Source: Deltaproteobacteria bacterium PRO3 (GTDB lineage: Bacteria > UBA10199 > DSSB01). From it: DNA of 34,807 bases. The DNA lies in assembly GCA_030263375.1 (NCBI GenBank), contig SZOV01000027.1, positions 1 through 34,807 on the forward strand. The letters run 5' to 3'. The position numbers and the translations under genes are program-made. Below are positions 17,849 to 24,937 of this stretch, in pieces. The notes beneath the pieces are model-generated. The model worked only from the letters and a program-made list of their open reading frames with translations, searched no databases and had not been told where the DNA came from. Each line of letters begins with the position of its first letter. Position 1 is the first letter of the stretch.

Positions 17849-18391
17849 TCATTGCGGCCTGGGCGGGGCCTCCGCAACCGCTTTCAGATCCGCCAGGCCT
17901 TTTTCGAATTGCCCCCCGATCATCTTGTCCATGTTCATGAAGAGGCCCATGGCCTTGGCCATGAAGTTGTTCTTTCCGAACATGCTCCAGGTGACGAGGG
18001 TCTTGTCGCCCTCGGGCTTGAAGGTGAATTCCGCGGTGTGGGTGGCGGCGAAGGGCTTGAGAAATTCGAGCTGGATAAGGATCCGCTCATTGGGACGGCT
18101 CTCGAGGATGGTCATGCGACCCTCGCCCACCTGGGAGTTGCCGGCCCAGGCGTAGGCCGCGCCGGCGCCGGACTGGGAGCCCGAATAGCTCTGTTTCATC
18201 GCGGGATCCAGTTTGCCCCAGGGATTCCAGGTCTCCCAGAGGCGGAAGTCGTCGACCTGGGCGAAGGCCGCCGCCGGTGGGGCGGAGACGGCCAGGCTGC
18301 GGCTGACTTTGAAGTCGGCGGGGCGCAAAGCGACGACGACCACGAAGAGGACTGCGACGACCGCGAGGACGATGAGAATTTTGGAGAGCAT
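17849..18391 (-). CDS. SRPBCC family (START-like) protein with N-terminal membrane anchor
   Basis: Predicted 180-residue protein. Residues 4-23 (KILIVLAVVAVLFVVVVAL) form a membrane anchor, followed by a polyketide cyclase/START-type domain with VSRSLAVSAPPAAAFAQVDDFRLWETWNPW, GEGRMTILESRPNERI and the TLVTWSMFGKNNFMAKAMGLF segment typical of this subgroup. Ligand unknown. ATG 18391 is preceded by AAGGAG; the same frame is open upstream to 18499 but that part runs through the promoter and operator and is not protein-like. It is the first gene of the minus-strand set, reading away from tetR. Confidence 0.9.
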   Translation of the reverse strand: MLSKILIVLAVVAVLFVVVVALRPADFKVSRSLAVSAPPAAAFAQVDDFRLWETWNPWGKLDPAMKQSYSGSQSGAGAAYAWAGNSQVGEGRMTILESRPNERILIQLEFLKPFAATHTAEFTFKPEGDKTLVTWSMFGKNNFMAKAMGLFMNMDKMIGGQFEKGLADLKAVAEAPPRPQ

Positions 18392-18465
18392 GGCAGGATT
18401 CTCCTTGGGCGCGCCGGGACCGCCTGAAACGCGCTGAGTTTGGGAGTCAGAATGATTATTTATTA

Positions 18466-18483
18466 TTGTACTATATGGTACAA
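18466..18483. promoter_or_regulatory. TetR-type operator 1, overlapping the minus-strand promoter
   Basis: TTGTACTATATGGTACAA is an 18-base near-palindrome with 16 of 18 positions symmetric. On the minus strand a promoter fits exactly: TTGATA (18494-18499), 18-base spacer, TATAGT (18470-18475), so the -10 lies inside the operator. A second copy of the pattern TG(T/C)ACTA-NN-T(A/G)GTACA stands in front of tetR. Repressor binding here would block the SRPBCC operon. The binding protein is inferred from position. Confidence 0.65.
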
Positions 18484-18562
18484 AAAATATTCTTATCAAG
18501 AAAAATTTGCTATTTTATACAGAATTTTTGATAAAATGATCACATTTGTTTGGTATAAAATA

Positions 18563-18578
18563 TGCACTAAATAGTACA
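18563..18578. promoter_or_regulatory. TetR-type operator 2, ahead of tetR
   Basis: TGCACTAAATAGTACA is a 16-base near-palindrome (7-base arms with one mismatch) matching the core of the operator at 18466-18483. Its centre is 96 bases from the first. It ends 16 bases before the tetR ATG and lies just after a possible -10, TATAAA (18554-18559), which suits autorepression. Confidence 0.6.
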
Positions 18579-18594
18579 GTAAGAGTCTCCGGGT

Positions 18595-19188
18595 ATGGCC
18601 GTTAAAACCGAAACACGCGACCGCATGATCCAAGCCGCCCTCGACCTTTTCCATCTTCAGGGCGTGAAGGGCACCAGCATCGACGAGGTCCTGGCGAGAT
18701 CCGCCACGGGCAAGAGCCAGTTCGCGCATTATTTCAAAACCAAGGACGGATTGGTGCACGCCGTCCTGCAATATCTCCACGCGCTCATCCGCGACGGCAA
18801 GGCCGGGACGGGTTATCGAATCCGTTCTTGGGAAGATTTGGAAGGCTGGTTCGATCAGTACATCCGCTTTCAGTGGGAGGTGCATTGCGAGCGCTCCTGC
18901 CCCATGGCCACCATCGGTAACGACCTCGCGGCGGACCAAGAGCTGCTGCGCCAGGATATTCGCCTCTTTCTGGAATGGAGCGGGGGGCAGCTGGCGCGCT
19001 TCTTCGCGGAGCGCAAGGCCGCCGGCGAGCTGTCGGCCGCCGCGGATCCGGACGCCCTGGCCGCGCTCTGCCTGACCGTCATGCAGGGCGGGATGCTGCT
19101 CAGCAAGATCCGGCGGGACACGACGACCTTCGAGCGCGCGGCGGAGCAGGCGCTGGCCTACATTCGGTCGCTGCGGAAGGGGTCTTAA
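18595..19188 (+). CDS. TetR/AcrR family transcriptional repressor
   Basis: Predicted 197-residue regulator. The N-terminal helix-turn-helix is classical: RDRMIQAALDLFHLQGVKGTSIDEVLARSATGKSQFAHYFKTKDGLV. The C-terminal ligand-binding half has GGMLLSKIRRD and ends in a helix with LAYIRSLRKGS. It resembles the TetR_C subgroup around YxaF/LmrA-like repressors, though the ligand cannot be read from the sequence. It diverges from the SRPBCC-DUF1428-DUF1579 group across a 203-base AT-rich gap holding two matching palindromes, one in front of each gene set. No clear Shine-Dalgarno precedes the ATG. Confidence 0.95.
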   Translation: MAVKTETRDRMIQAALDLFHLQGVKGTSIDEVLARSATGKSQFAHYFKTKDGLVHAVLQYLHALIRDGKAGTGYRIRSWEDLEGWFDQYIRFQWEVHCERSCPMATIGNDLAADQELLRQDIRLFLEWSGGQLARFFAERKAAGELSAAADPDALAALCLTVMQGGMLLSKIRRDTTTFERAAEQALAYIRSLRKGS

Positions 19189-19331
19189 GTTGGGTTTGGT
19201 GGCGCGAATTTTCCCCGCCTCGGTTCCGGACCCAAAAACGCTTCTGATTTTGCAGGCTTGAAGAAAAGAAGTGCCAAAGGCAGGAATACCGACTAGCGTG
19301 GCGGACTCAGCCTTTAATCCGGGAGGGTTCC

Positions 19332-20366
19332 ATGAAACTTCATTCTTTTTTTCGCCGAATCAGAAAACACCTGCTGCGAGGGGCGCCGGTCTTTGCAGCC
19401 GCCGCCCTCGGCCTGTCCAGCCCCGCTTTGGCACAGTTAATGGTGACCGATTTAAACGGCGGCGTCACCGCGGACGAACTGGCGCAGTCCTTGGCCGGCT
19501 CCGGCGTGACGATTTCCAATGTCACTTTCACGGGCGCGCCGCAGGCCGCGGGGTCCTTCAGCGGAGGCAACGGGATCATCGGTTTTTCCGACGGGATCAT
19601 TCTCGGCTCGGGGTCGGTCAGCTCCGTGCCGGGGCCGAACGACGAAGACGGCGTCACGACGGATTTCGGCGGGCCGGGCGACGCCGACCTCGATCCGCTG
19701 ACCGGCGGATTCCCGACTCAGGACGCCGCCGTCCTTGAATTCGACTTCGTCCCGCAGGGGGGATCGGTCTCCTTCCTCTACGTTTTTACCTCGGACGAAT
19801 ACAACGAGTTCGTCGCCTCCGAGTTCAACGACGTCTTCGCCTTTTTCGTTAACGGGACGAACTGCGCTTTGGTGGGGTCGGATCCGGTTTCGATCAACAC
19901 GATCAACAACGGGAATCCCTTCGGCGTCGGTCCCTCGTCGCACCCCGAGCTCTTCATCAACAACGACTTGGAAGACGGCGGCGGTTCCATCGACACCGAG
20001 ATGGATGGGCTCACCCGGGTGCTCACCTGCACCGCGACGGTCAACTCCGGCGCGACCAATCACATGAAGCTGGCCATCGCCGACGTCAGTGACGGGATCT
20101 TGGACGCCAACGTCTTCATCCAGGCGGGAAGCTTGAGCGCCTGCGAGCCTCAAGCGGAAATCTGCAACGGCCTAGACGACGACTGCGACGGCGTCGTGGA
20201 CAACGGTTGCACGGGGGCCGGCGGCGCGCTGATCGAGGGCGCGGGTTGTTCCTTGAGGGCGGGCACGTCGGGCTCGGCGGGTTTAACGGTGGGGCTCTTG
20301 GCTATGGCGTCGGTTTTTTTCGCCGTCAGGCGGGCGAAGAGTCATTCATCGAACTCCGGTCGATAA
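19332..20366 (+). CDS. Secreted choice-of-anchor L domain protein with MopE-type motif and C-terminal anchor
   Basis: Predicted 344-residue exported protein. The signal peptide ends near residue 36 (SSPALA-Q). The main domain is the choice-of-anchor L type: LAQSLAGSGVTISNVTF, GIIGFSDGIILGSG, QDAAVLEFDFVPQGGSVSFLYVFTSDEYNEFV and DVFAFFVNGTN. A MopE-like metal-binding motif follows (ICNGLDDDCDGVVDNGC, residues 277-293). The C-terminus has GAGCSL (Cys306), a hydrophobic stretch (LTVGLLAMASVFFAV) and RRAK, resembling MYXO-CTERM-type sorting tails. A strong GGGAGGG lies four bases before the ATG. It is likely a surface or outer-membrane-anchored structural or adhesive protein; its ligand is unknown. 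Confidence 0.88.
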   Translation: MKLHSFFRRIRKHLLRGAPVFAAAALGLSSPALAQLMVTDLNGGVTADELAQSLAGSGVTISNVTFTGAPQAAGSFSGGNGIIGFSDGIILGSGSVSSVPGPNDEDGVTTDFGGPGDADLDPLTGGFPTQDAAVLEFDFVPQGGSVSFLYVFTSDEYNEFVASEFNDVFAFFVNGTNCALVGSDPVSINTINNGNPFGVGPSSHPELFINNDLEDGGGSIDTEMDGLTRVLTCTATVNSGATNHMKLAIADVSDGILDANVFIQAGSLSACEPQAEICNGLDDDCDGVVDNGCTGAGGALIEGAGCSLRAGTSGSAGLTVGLLAMASVFFAVRRAKSHSSNSGR

Positions 20367-20404
20367 CGAAGAGTCACAAATTAAGCGCTGGACGACTTGG
20401 GGTA

Positions 20405-20444
20405 TCGTAAAAATAAAAGACCCCTTGATTTCTCAAGGGGTCTT
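20405..20444 (-). terminator. Rho-independent terminator of the tRNA-Lys/tRNA-Glu transcript
   Basis: A perfect 12-base stem (AAGACCCCTTGA, 20417-20428, with TCAAGGGGTCTT, 20433-20444) has a 4-base loop that reads GAAA on the minus strand. On that strand it is followed by TTATTTTT. It sits four bases past the tRNA-Glu 3' end. Confidence 0.92.
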
Positions 20445-20448
20445 CACT

Positions 20449-20521
20449 CGTCCCCAAGGGGATTCGAACCCCTGCTGCCGCCGTGAAAGGGCGGTGTCCT
20501 AGGCCTCTAGACGATGGGGAC
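20449..20521 (-). tRNA. tRNA-Glu (anticodon UUC)
   Basis: A 73-base cloverleaf on the minus strand. The acceptor stem GTCCCCA pairs with TGGGGAC, the anticodon stem CCGCC pairs with GGCGG around the loop CTTTCAC, giving anticodon TTC, and the T arm is GGGGTTCGAATCCCC. The discriminator is G. The 3' CCA is not encoded (the next bases are AGT). It is the downstream member of a pair with tRNA-Lys, 29 bases apart. Confidence 0.96.
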
Positions 20522-20550
20522 AAAGGCGGTGGAGGCAAATAAACGAACTG

Positions 20551-20623
20551 TGAGCCGGCTGGGACTCGAACCCAGGACACCCGCCTTAAAAGGGCGGTGC
20601 TCTACCAACTGAGCTACCGGCCC
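20551..20623 (-). tRNA. tRNA-Lys (anticodon UUU)
   Basis: A 73-base cloverleaf on the minus strand. The acceptor stem GGGCCGG pairs with CCGGCTC (one G-U), the D arm is GCTCAGTTGGTAGAGC, the anticodon loop CTTTTAA gives TTT, and the T arm is CTGGGTTCGAGTCCCAG. The discriminator is A and CCA is not encoded. It is first in the two-tRNA transcript. Confidence 0.96.
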
Positions 20624-20685
20624 GGGGACATCCCGATTTCTTTTTCGATGCCGGGCGCCGCGGTTATAACTAAAAACGCGCCGGA

Positions 20686-20714
20686 CCTTAACCGCCTTTC
20701 GCCGCCACTGTCAA
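20686..20714 (-). promoter_or_regulatory. Candidate promoter of the tRNA-Lys/tRNA-Glu operon
   Basis: On the minus strand TTGACA (20709-20714) is a perfect -35, followed after 17 bases by TTAAGG (20686-20691), a poor match to TATAAT. An alternative -10, TATAAC, lies at 20663-20668. Either would give a short tRNA precursor leader. The exact start is uncertain. Confidence 0.45.
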
Positions 20715-20807
20715 ATTTTTACTTTTGGCGCAGTGCAGCGGCAAGTAGCGGGAATCACAAAATATTTCTTTGCGACTCCGCCCGCAGTCGCTACAATGCC
20801 CCCTAAT

Positions 20808-21824
20808 ATGACCGGTAGGGAGAAGTCGCTCGAGATTCAACCCGAGCTCATTCAAAACATCCATTGGGGTTTCTACAAAACTCAGGTGCTCGCCAGCGCC
20901 GTCGAGGTGGACGTCTTCACCAGCATCCACGCCGGCAACGCCACCGTCGAAAAGATCGCCCGCGGCACCGGCCTGCCGCTTCGCTCCGCCCGCATGCTGC
21001 TCGACGCCCTGGTCGGCATGGGGCTGCTCGGCAAGACCCGCGGCCTCTACAAGCTCGAGCCCGAGGCCAAGGCCTTCCTGGTGCGCGGCGAATCCAATTT
21101 CCTGGGCGCCGCCCTGCAATTCGACGACTTCAGCCGCCAGGGCTGGACCAGCCTCACCGAGGCGCTCCGCCTGGGCAGGCCCGTCGGCACCGCGCAGGCC
21201 GCCGGCGATCGCAAGGCCTTCTTCCAAGAATTGGTGAAGCGGATTTTTCCCGTCTCCTACGCCTCGGGCGTCGCGCTCTGCAAGAAGCTCGGCGTCGGCA
21301 AGACGCTGCGCGGCCAGCGCGTCCTCGACGTCGGCTGCGGCTCGGCGGCCTGGTCGATCGCCTTCGCCCTGGCCGATCCCACCACTAAAGTGGTCGGAAT
21401 CGATTACCCCGAGGTCATTGAGGTCGCCCAGGGTTACGTCCAGCGCTTCCGCCTGCAGAAGAACTACGAGTTCCGGGAGGGCGATTTCCACCAGCTGCCC
21501 TTCGAGGCCGAGGGCTACGACTTGGTCATCCTCGGGCACATCTGCCATATGGAAGGGGAGGCGGCCACCCGCAAGCTGCTCAAGAAGTCCTTCGACGCCC
21601 TCAAGCCCGGCGGCAAGCTGCTCGTCGCCGAGTTCATCGCCAACGACCTGCGCACCGGGCCCGAGCTGCCCTTGCTCTTCGCCCTCAACATGCTGCTGCA
21701 CACCGAGCACGGCGACGTCTTCACCGCCAAAGAGCTGAAGCGCTGGCTGAATTTCGTCGGCTTCAAGAAGGTCGCCGCCCTGGCGGTGCAGTACCCGGCC
21801 AGCGTGATGGTCGCCACCAAGTAA
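20808..21824 (+). CDS. SAM-dependent methyltransferase, O-methyltransferase (winged-helix dimerisation) type
   Basis: Predicted 338-residue enzyme. An N-terminal winged-helix dimerisation domain (FYKTQVLASAVEVDVFTSI; VEKIARGTGLPLRSARMLLDALVGMGLL) precedes a class I methyltransferase fold: motif I VLDVGCGSAAWSIAFA, acidic end of strand 2 VVGIDYPEV, FREGDFHQLPF and FDALKPGGKLLVAEF. This resembles bacterial hydroxyneurosporene/plant-type O-methyltransferases; the substrate is unknown. Starts at 20796 and 20808 are both ATG and neither has a Shine-Dalgarno; a GTG at 20733 is also in frame. TTGCGA (20770-20775) and TACAAT (20792-20797), 16 bases apart, would begin transcription close to 20804, favouring a nearly leaderless 20808 start. 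It diverges from the tRNA pair. Confidence 0.85.
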   Translation: MTGREKSLEIQPELIQNIHWGFYKTQVLASAVEVDVFTSIHAGNATVEKIARGTGLPLRSARMLLDALVGMGLLGKTRGLYKLEPEAKAFLVRGESNFLGAALQFDDFSRQGWTSLTEALRLGRPVGTAQAAGDRKAFFQELVKRIFPVSYASGVALCKKLGVGKTLRGQRVLDVGCGSAAWSIAFALADPTTKVVGIDYPEVIEVAQGYVQRFRLQKNYEFREGDFHQLPFEAEGYDLVILGHICHMEGEAATRKLLKKSFDALKPGGKLLVAEFIANDLRTGPELPLLFALNMLLHTEHGDVFTAKELKRWLNFVGFKKVAALAVQYPASVMVATK

Positions 21825-21826
21825 GC

Positions 21827-22534
21827 TCAACGTACCTCGGGCGGCAGGGGCCGGCCCGACATCCTTCGCAAAATGATGTTCTTTCTCCGCTGGGCTCGGC
21901 GCGTGTTGCGCGTGGTGAGGTAGGCCGGGTTCGGCAGGATCGCCGCGAGGTAGGCGGCCTCCGCGGCCGAAAGCCGGTCGGCGCCCTTTTGGAAATAATA
22001 GCGCGCGGCGTTCTCGGCCCCGTAGACCCCCGGGCCGAACTCGACGACGTTCAGGTAGAGCTCGAGGATGCGGTCCTTGCCCAGGCGCCGCTCGAGGTCG
22101 AGGGTGAGGAGGATCTCGTTGGCCTTGCGCAGGAAGTTCTTCGCCTTCGAGAAATAGAGATTCTTGACCAGCTGCATGCTGATCGTCGAGCCGCCGCGCA
22201 GTGTCTTCCGCTTTTTTTGGTTGAGCTCCCAGCTCGACTTCAGCTCCTTGAAGTCCACGCCCTCGTGCTCGAAGAAGGCGTCGTCCTCCGAGACCAGGAT
22301 CGCGCGCTTCAAGTGGTCGGAGATCTCGCCCAAGGGCCGCCATTGCAAGACGACCTGCTGTCCGTTCTCCCAGGCGTGGCGACGGGTGAAGGCCGTGCCG
22401 GAAGGGTTTCGCCGGGCCAGCCAGGCGTTTTCCGCCATCCCCGAGGCCAGGACGAAGGCCTCGACGCCCAGCAGGGCCGCGAGGGCCAGCGCGAGGCCTT
22501 TCCAGGGACCGAGGGTTTTCTTGGACTTTGTCAT
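21827..22534 (-). CDS. mtgA: Monofunctional biosynthetic peptidoglycan transglycosylase
   Basis: Predicted 235-residue inner-membrane enzyme that polymerises lipid II into glycan strands. One membrane helix spans residues 11-31. GT51 motifs are all present: SEDDAFFEHEGVD with catalytic Glu83, RGGSTISMQLVKNLY (113-127), KANEILLTLDLERRLGKDRILELYLN with the second conserved Glu140, and GVYGAENAARYYF. There is no transpeptidase domain, and the length is typical for MtgA. The gene is convergent with the methyltransferase (two-base gap) and divergent from rsmB (53-base gap). Confidence 0.95.
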   Translation of the reverse strand: MTKSKKTLGPWKGLALALAALLGVEAFVLASGMAENAWLARRNPSGTAFTRRHAWENGQQVVLQWRPLGEISDHLKRAILVSEDDAFFEHEGVDFKELKSSWELNQKKRKTLRGGSTISMQLVKNLYFSKAKNFLRKANEILLTLDLERRLGKDRILELYLNVVEFGPGVYGAENAARYYFQKGADRLSAAEAAYLAAILPNPAYLTTRNTRRAQRRKNIILRRMSGRPLPPEVR

Positions 22535-22587
22535 GGCGGCGATTTACTCATATTCGTCTCTCAGATTTCTGACAAGGACTCCGCTCG

Positions 22588-23850
22588 ATGACACGAAAAC
22601 CCGCCCCCGACGCCCGCGCCCTGGCCCTGCAGATCCTCCGCGAGGTGCTCGGCGGCCGGGGCTTCGCCTCCGAGCGCCTCGACGCCCTCCTCGAGCGGCA
22701 CCGTCTGGGCTCGGCCGATCGCGGCCTTTGCACCCAGCTGGTCTACGGGGTGCTGCGCGAGAAGGGCTTCCTCGACCGGGTCGTCTCCGAATACGTCTCC
22801 GCGGCCAAGACGCCCTCCGGGCTTCGGCACCTCCTGCGCCTGGCGGCCTACCAGGCGCTTTGCCTCGACAAGGTGCCGGACCACGCGGTGGTCCACGAGA
22901 GCGTCGAGCTGGCCAAGAGGCTCTTCGGCGCGCCGCCCGCTCGGATGGTCAACGCGGTCCTGCGGAAGGTGATCGCCGATCGCCAGAAACATCTTGAGGG
23001 CCGGCGCGATCCCGCCGGGGCCTTTCCCGAATGGATGCTCGAACGTTGGCGGTGCCGCTATCCGGAGGCGATCTTGGCCGCGTTGCTATCCTATTTCAAC
23101 GGCATCCCTCCGGTCGGGCTACGGGCGAATCTGCAAAAAACCGATCCCGAGACGGTCGCCGGCAGGCTTCGGGAAGCCGGCCTGGAGGCCGCGCGCGTCT
23201 CGGGGACCCCGCTGTGGACGGTCCGCACCCTCGACCGCGATGCCCTGATGCCCTTGATGAAGGAGGGGGTGATTTCGATCCAGGACCCTCACTCCTACCG
23301 GGTGGCGGAGGCGGTGGCGGCCGCGCCGGGCGAAACCGGCCTCGACGCCTGCGCGGGCCACGGCGGCAAGTCTGCCGCGATCCTGGAGGCCTGTCCCGAC
23401 TTGGAGCTGTGGGTCCACGAACCGGCGTCCGGACGGCTCGCCGAGCTGCGCGAGAATCTCCGCCGCCTCGGCCTGAAGACGCCCCGCGTCCTCGCCTCGG
23501 CCGCCGCCCGCCGTAACCTTGCCTTCGACTGGATCCTCGTCGACGCGCCCTGCTCGGGGATGGGCACCTTGGGCCGAAAGCCGGAGATCCGCTGGCGTCT
23601 TAAGCCCAAGGACCTCGACCGGCTCGCGGCGGGGCAGCGCGCGATCCTCGAGGAGTGGTGGCCCCGGCTGAAGCCCGGCGGGCGCCTGGTCTATGCGGTC
23701 TGCTCGCTGGAGCCGGAGGAGGGCGAGGCGCTGGTCCGCGCCTTTGCCGCCGCGCATCCCGAGGCCGAGCTCACGGCGATTCGCGAGTGGCTACCGGGCG
23801 GGGACCCGGGCGACGGATTTTTTGTCGCCAACTTGCGTCGGCGAACTTAA
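22588..23850 (+). CDS. rsmB: 16S rRNA (cytosine-967 C5) methyltransferase
   Basis: Predicted 420-residue RNA methyltransferase. The N-terminal NusB-like domain (ARALALQILREVLGGRGFASERLD ... VYGVLREKGFLDRVV ... RMVNAVLRKV) is diagnostic of RsmB. The C-terminal Rossmann domain has motif I LDACAGHGGKSAAIL (a variant of the usual LCAAPGGK), motif IV DAPCSGMGTLGRKPEIRWR with Cys322, and motif VI YAVCSLEPEEGE with the catalytic Cys372. The length is normal. dnaJ follows 22 bases downstream on the same strand. In many genomes rsmB sits next to fmt/def; not here. Confidence 0.95.
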   Translation: MTRKPAPDARALALQILREVLGGRGFASERLDALLERHRLGSADRGLCTQLVYGVLREKGFLDRVVSEYVSAAKTPSGLRHLLRLAAYQALCLDKVPDHAVVHESVELAKRLFGAPPARMVNAVLRKVIADRQKHLEGRRDPAGAFPEWMLERWRCRYPEAILAALLSYFNGIPPVGLRANLQKTDPETVAGRLREAGLEAARVSGTPLWTVRTLDRDALMPLMKEGVISIQDPHSYRVAEAVAAAPGETGLDACAGHGGKSAAILEACPDLELWVHEPASGRLAELRENLRRLGLKTPRVLASAAARRNLAFDWILVDAPCSGMGTLGRKPEIRWRLKPKDLDRLAAGQRAILEEWWPRLKPGGRLVYAVCSLEPEEGEALVRAFAAAHPEAELTAIREWLPGGDPGDGFFVANLRRRT

Positions 23851-23872
23851 TCATTATATGTAAGGTTGCCCT

Positions 23873-24859
23873 ATGGCAGAGAAAGACTATTACCAGATCC
23901 TCGGCGTCTCCCCCGACGCCGGCGAGGCCGAGATCAAGAAGGCTTACCGCAAGCTCGCCAAGCAGTACCACCCCGACGTCAACAAGGGCGCCCAGGCCGC
24001 CGAGGACAAGTTCAAGGACATCTCCGCCGCCTACGACGTGCTCAGCGACAAGAAGAAGCGCGAGGAGTACGACCTGATGCGCAAGTTCGGCGGCGCGGGC
24101 GGCGGCGGTTTTCGGCCGGGCGGAGATTCCTACACCTACCGCGGGCGTCCCGGCGGCGGCTTCGACTATTCGACCTTCACCGGGCCGGACGGCGAGCAGG
24201 TCCACTACGAGTTCAACGACCTGGGCGACATCTTCGGCGACCTCTTCGGGATGGGCGGCGTCAAGGGCCGGCCGAAGGGCTTCGGCGGCAAGGGAGGGAA
24301 GGCCGGGCCGATCCGCGGCGCCGACCGCACCTACGCCATGGAGATCGACTTCCTCGACGCCGTGCGCGGCGCCACCACCAAGATCGGCCTCGACGCGGGC
24401 GGCAAGACCGAAAAAATCAACGTCAAGATCCCCGCGGGGGTCAAGACCGGCTCCAAGATACGCCTGGCGGGGAAGGGCGAGCCCTCGCCTAACCACGGCC
24501 CCTCGGGCGATCTCTACATCGAGATCAAGGTGAGGCCGCATCCTTATTTCACTCGGCAGGACGACGACATTTATTTGCAGGTGCCGATCACCCTCGAAGA
24601 GGCCGTCAACGGCGCCGCGATCGAGGTACCGACCGTCGAGGGCACCAAGCTCAAGATGAAGGTGCCCGCCGGCACGCAAAGCGGGCAGAAATTGCGCTTG
24701 AAAGGGAAGGGCGTCCCCCACCGGGACGGCTCGGGGCATGGCGACCAATACGTGGTCGTTCAGATCCAGCTCCCGCCCCACCTCGACAAGGAAAGCCGCA
24801 ACTTGATCGAAGAATTCTCGAAAAGAAATCCGTACCACCCGAGGGAGAAATTATTTTAA
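23873..24859 (+). CDS. DnaJ-like cochaperone, zinc-finger-less (CbpA/class II type)
   Basis: Predicted 328-residue Hsp40. The J domain fills residues 1-70 with His33-Pro-Asp, followed by a Gly-rich linker ([12 protein letters not shown]) and two C-terminal substrate-binding subdomains ([74 protein letters not shown]). There are no CxxCxGxG repeats, so it is class II, as CbpA, rather than true DnaJ. It should stimulate DnaK ATPase and hold clients. An AAGG lies seven bases before the ATG. It may be cotranscribed with rsmB. Confidence 0.94.
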   Translation: MAEKDYYQILGVSPDAGEAEIKKAYRKLAKQYHPDVNKGAQAAEDKFKDISAAYDVLSDKKKREEYDLMRKFGGAGGGGFRPGGDSYTYRGRPGGGFDYSTFTGPDGEQVHYEFNDLGDIFGDLFGMGGVKGRPKGFGGKGGKAGPIRGADRTYAMEIDFLDAVRGATTKIGLDAGGKTEKINVKIPAGVKTGSKIRLAGKGEPSPNHGPSGDLYIEIKVRPHPYFTRQDDDIYLQVPITLEEAVNGAAIEVPTVEGTKLKMKVPAGTQSGQKLRLKGKGVPHRDGSGHGDQYVVVQIQLPPHLDKESRNLIEEFSKRNPYHPREKLF

Positions 24860-24866
24860 AGGTGGC

Positions 24867-24887
24867 TACCGCGCGACTCGCGTGGTA
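24867..24887 (+). other. Stem-loop in the 3' region of the dnaJ-like gene
   Basis: TACCGCGCG (24867-24875) pairs with CGCGTGGTA (24879-24887) over nine positions with one G-U, around the loop ACT. No T-run follows, so it is at best a weak or factor-dependent terminator or an mRNA-end stabiliser. Confidence 0.4.
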
Positions 24888-24937
24888 AACGCCGAAAAGA
24901 TTGGATTTTCTGGATTCGAAGGGAGGAAGAGAAAGCC

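Noticed and set aside
18392-18499. Upstream extension of the SRPBCC gene
   Set aside because: It would translate through the promoter and operator palindrome and has no Shine-Dalgarno; ATG 18391 has AAGGAG.
20449-20623. tRNA pair as a prophage or island attachment site
   Set aside because: No integrase, no direct repeat of a tRNA 3' end and no change in composition nearby.
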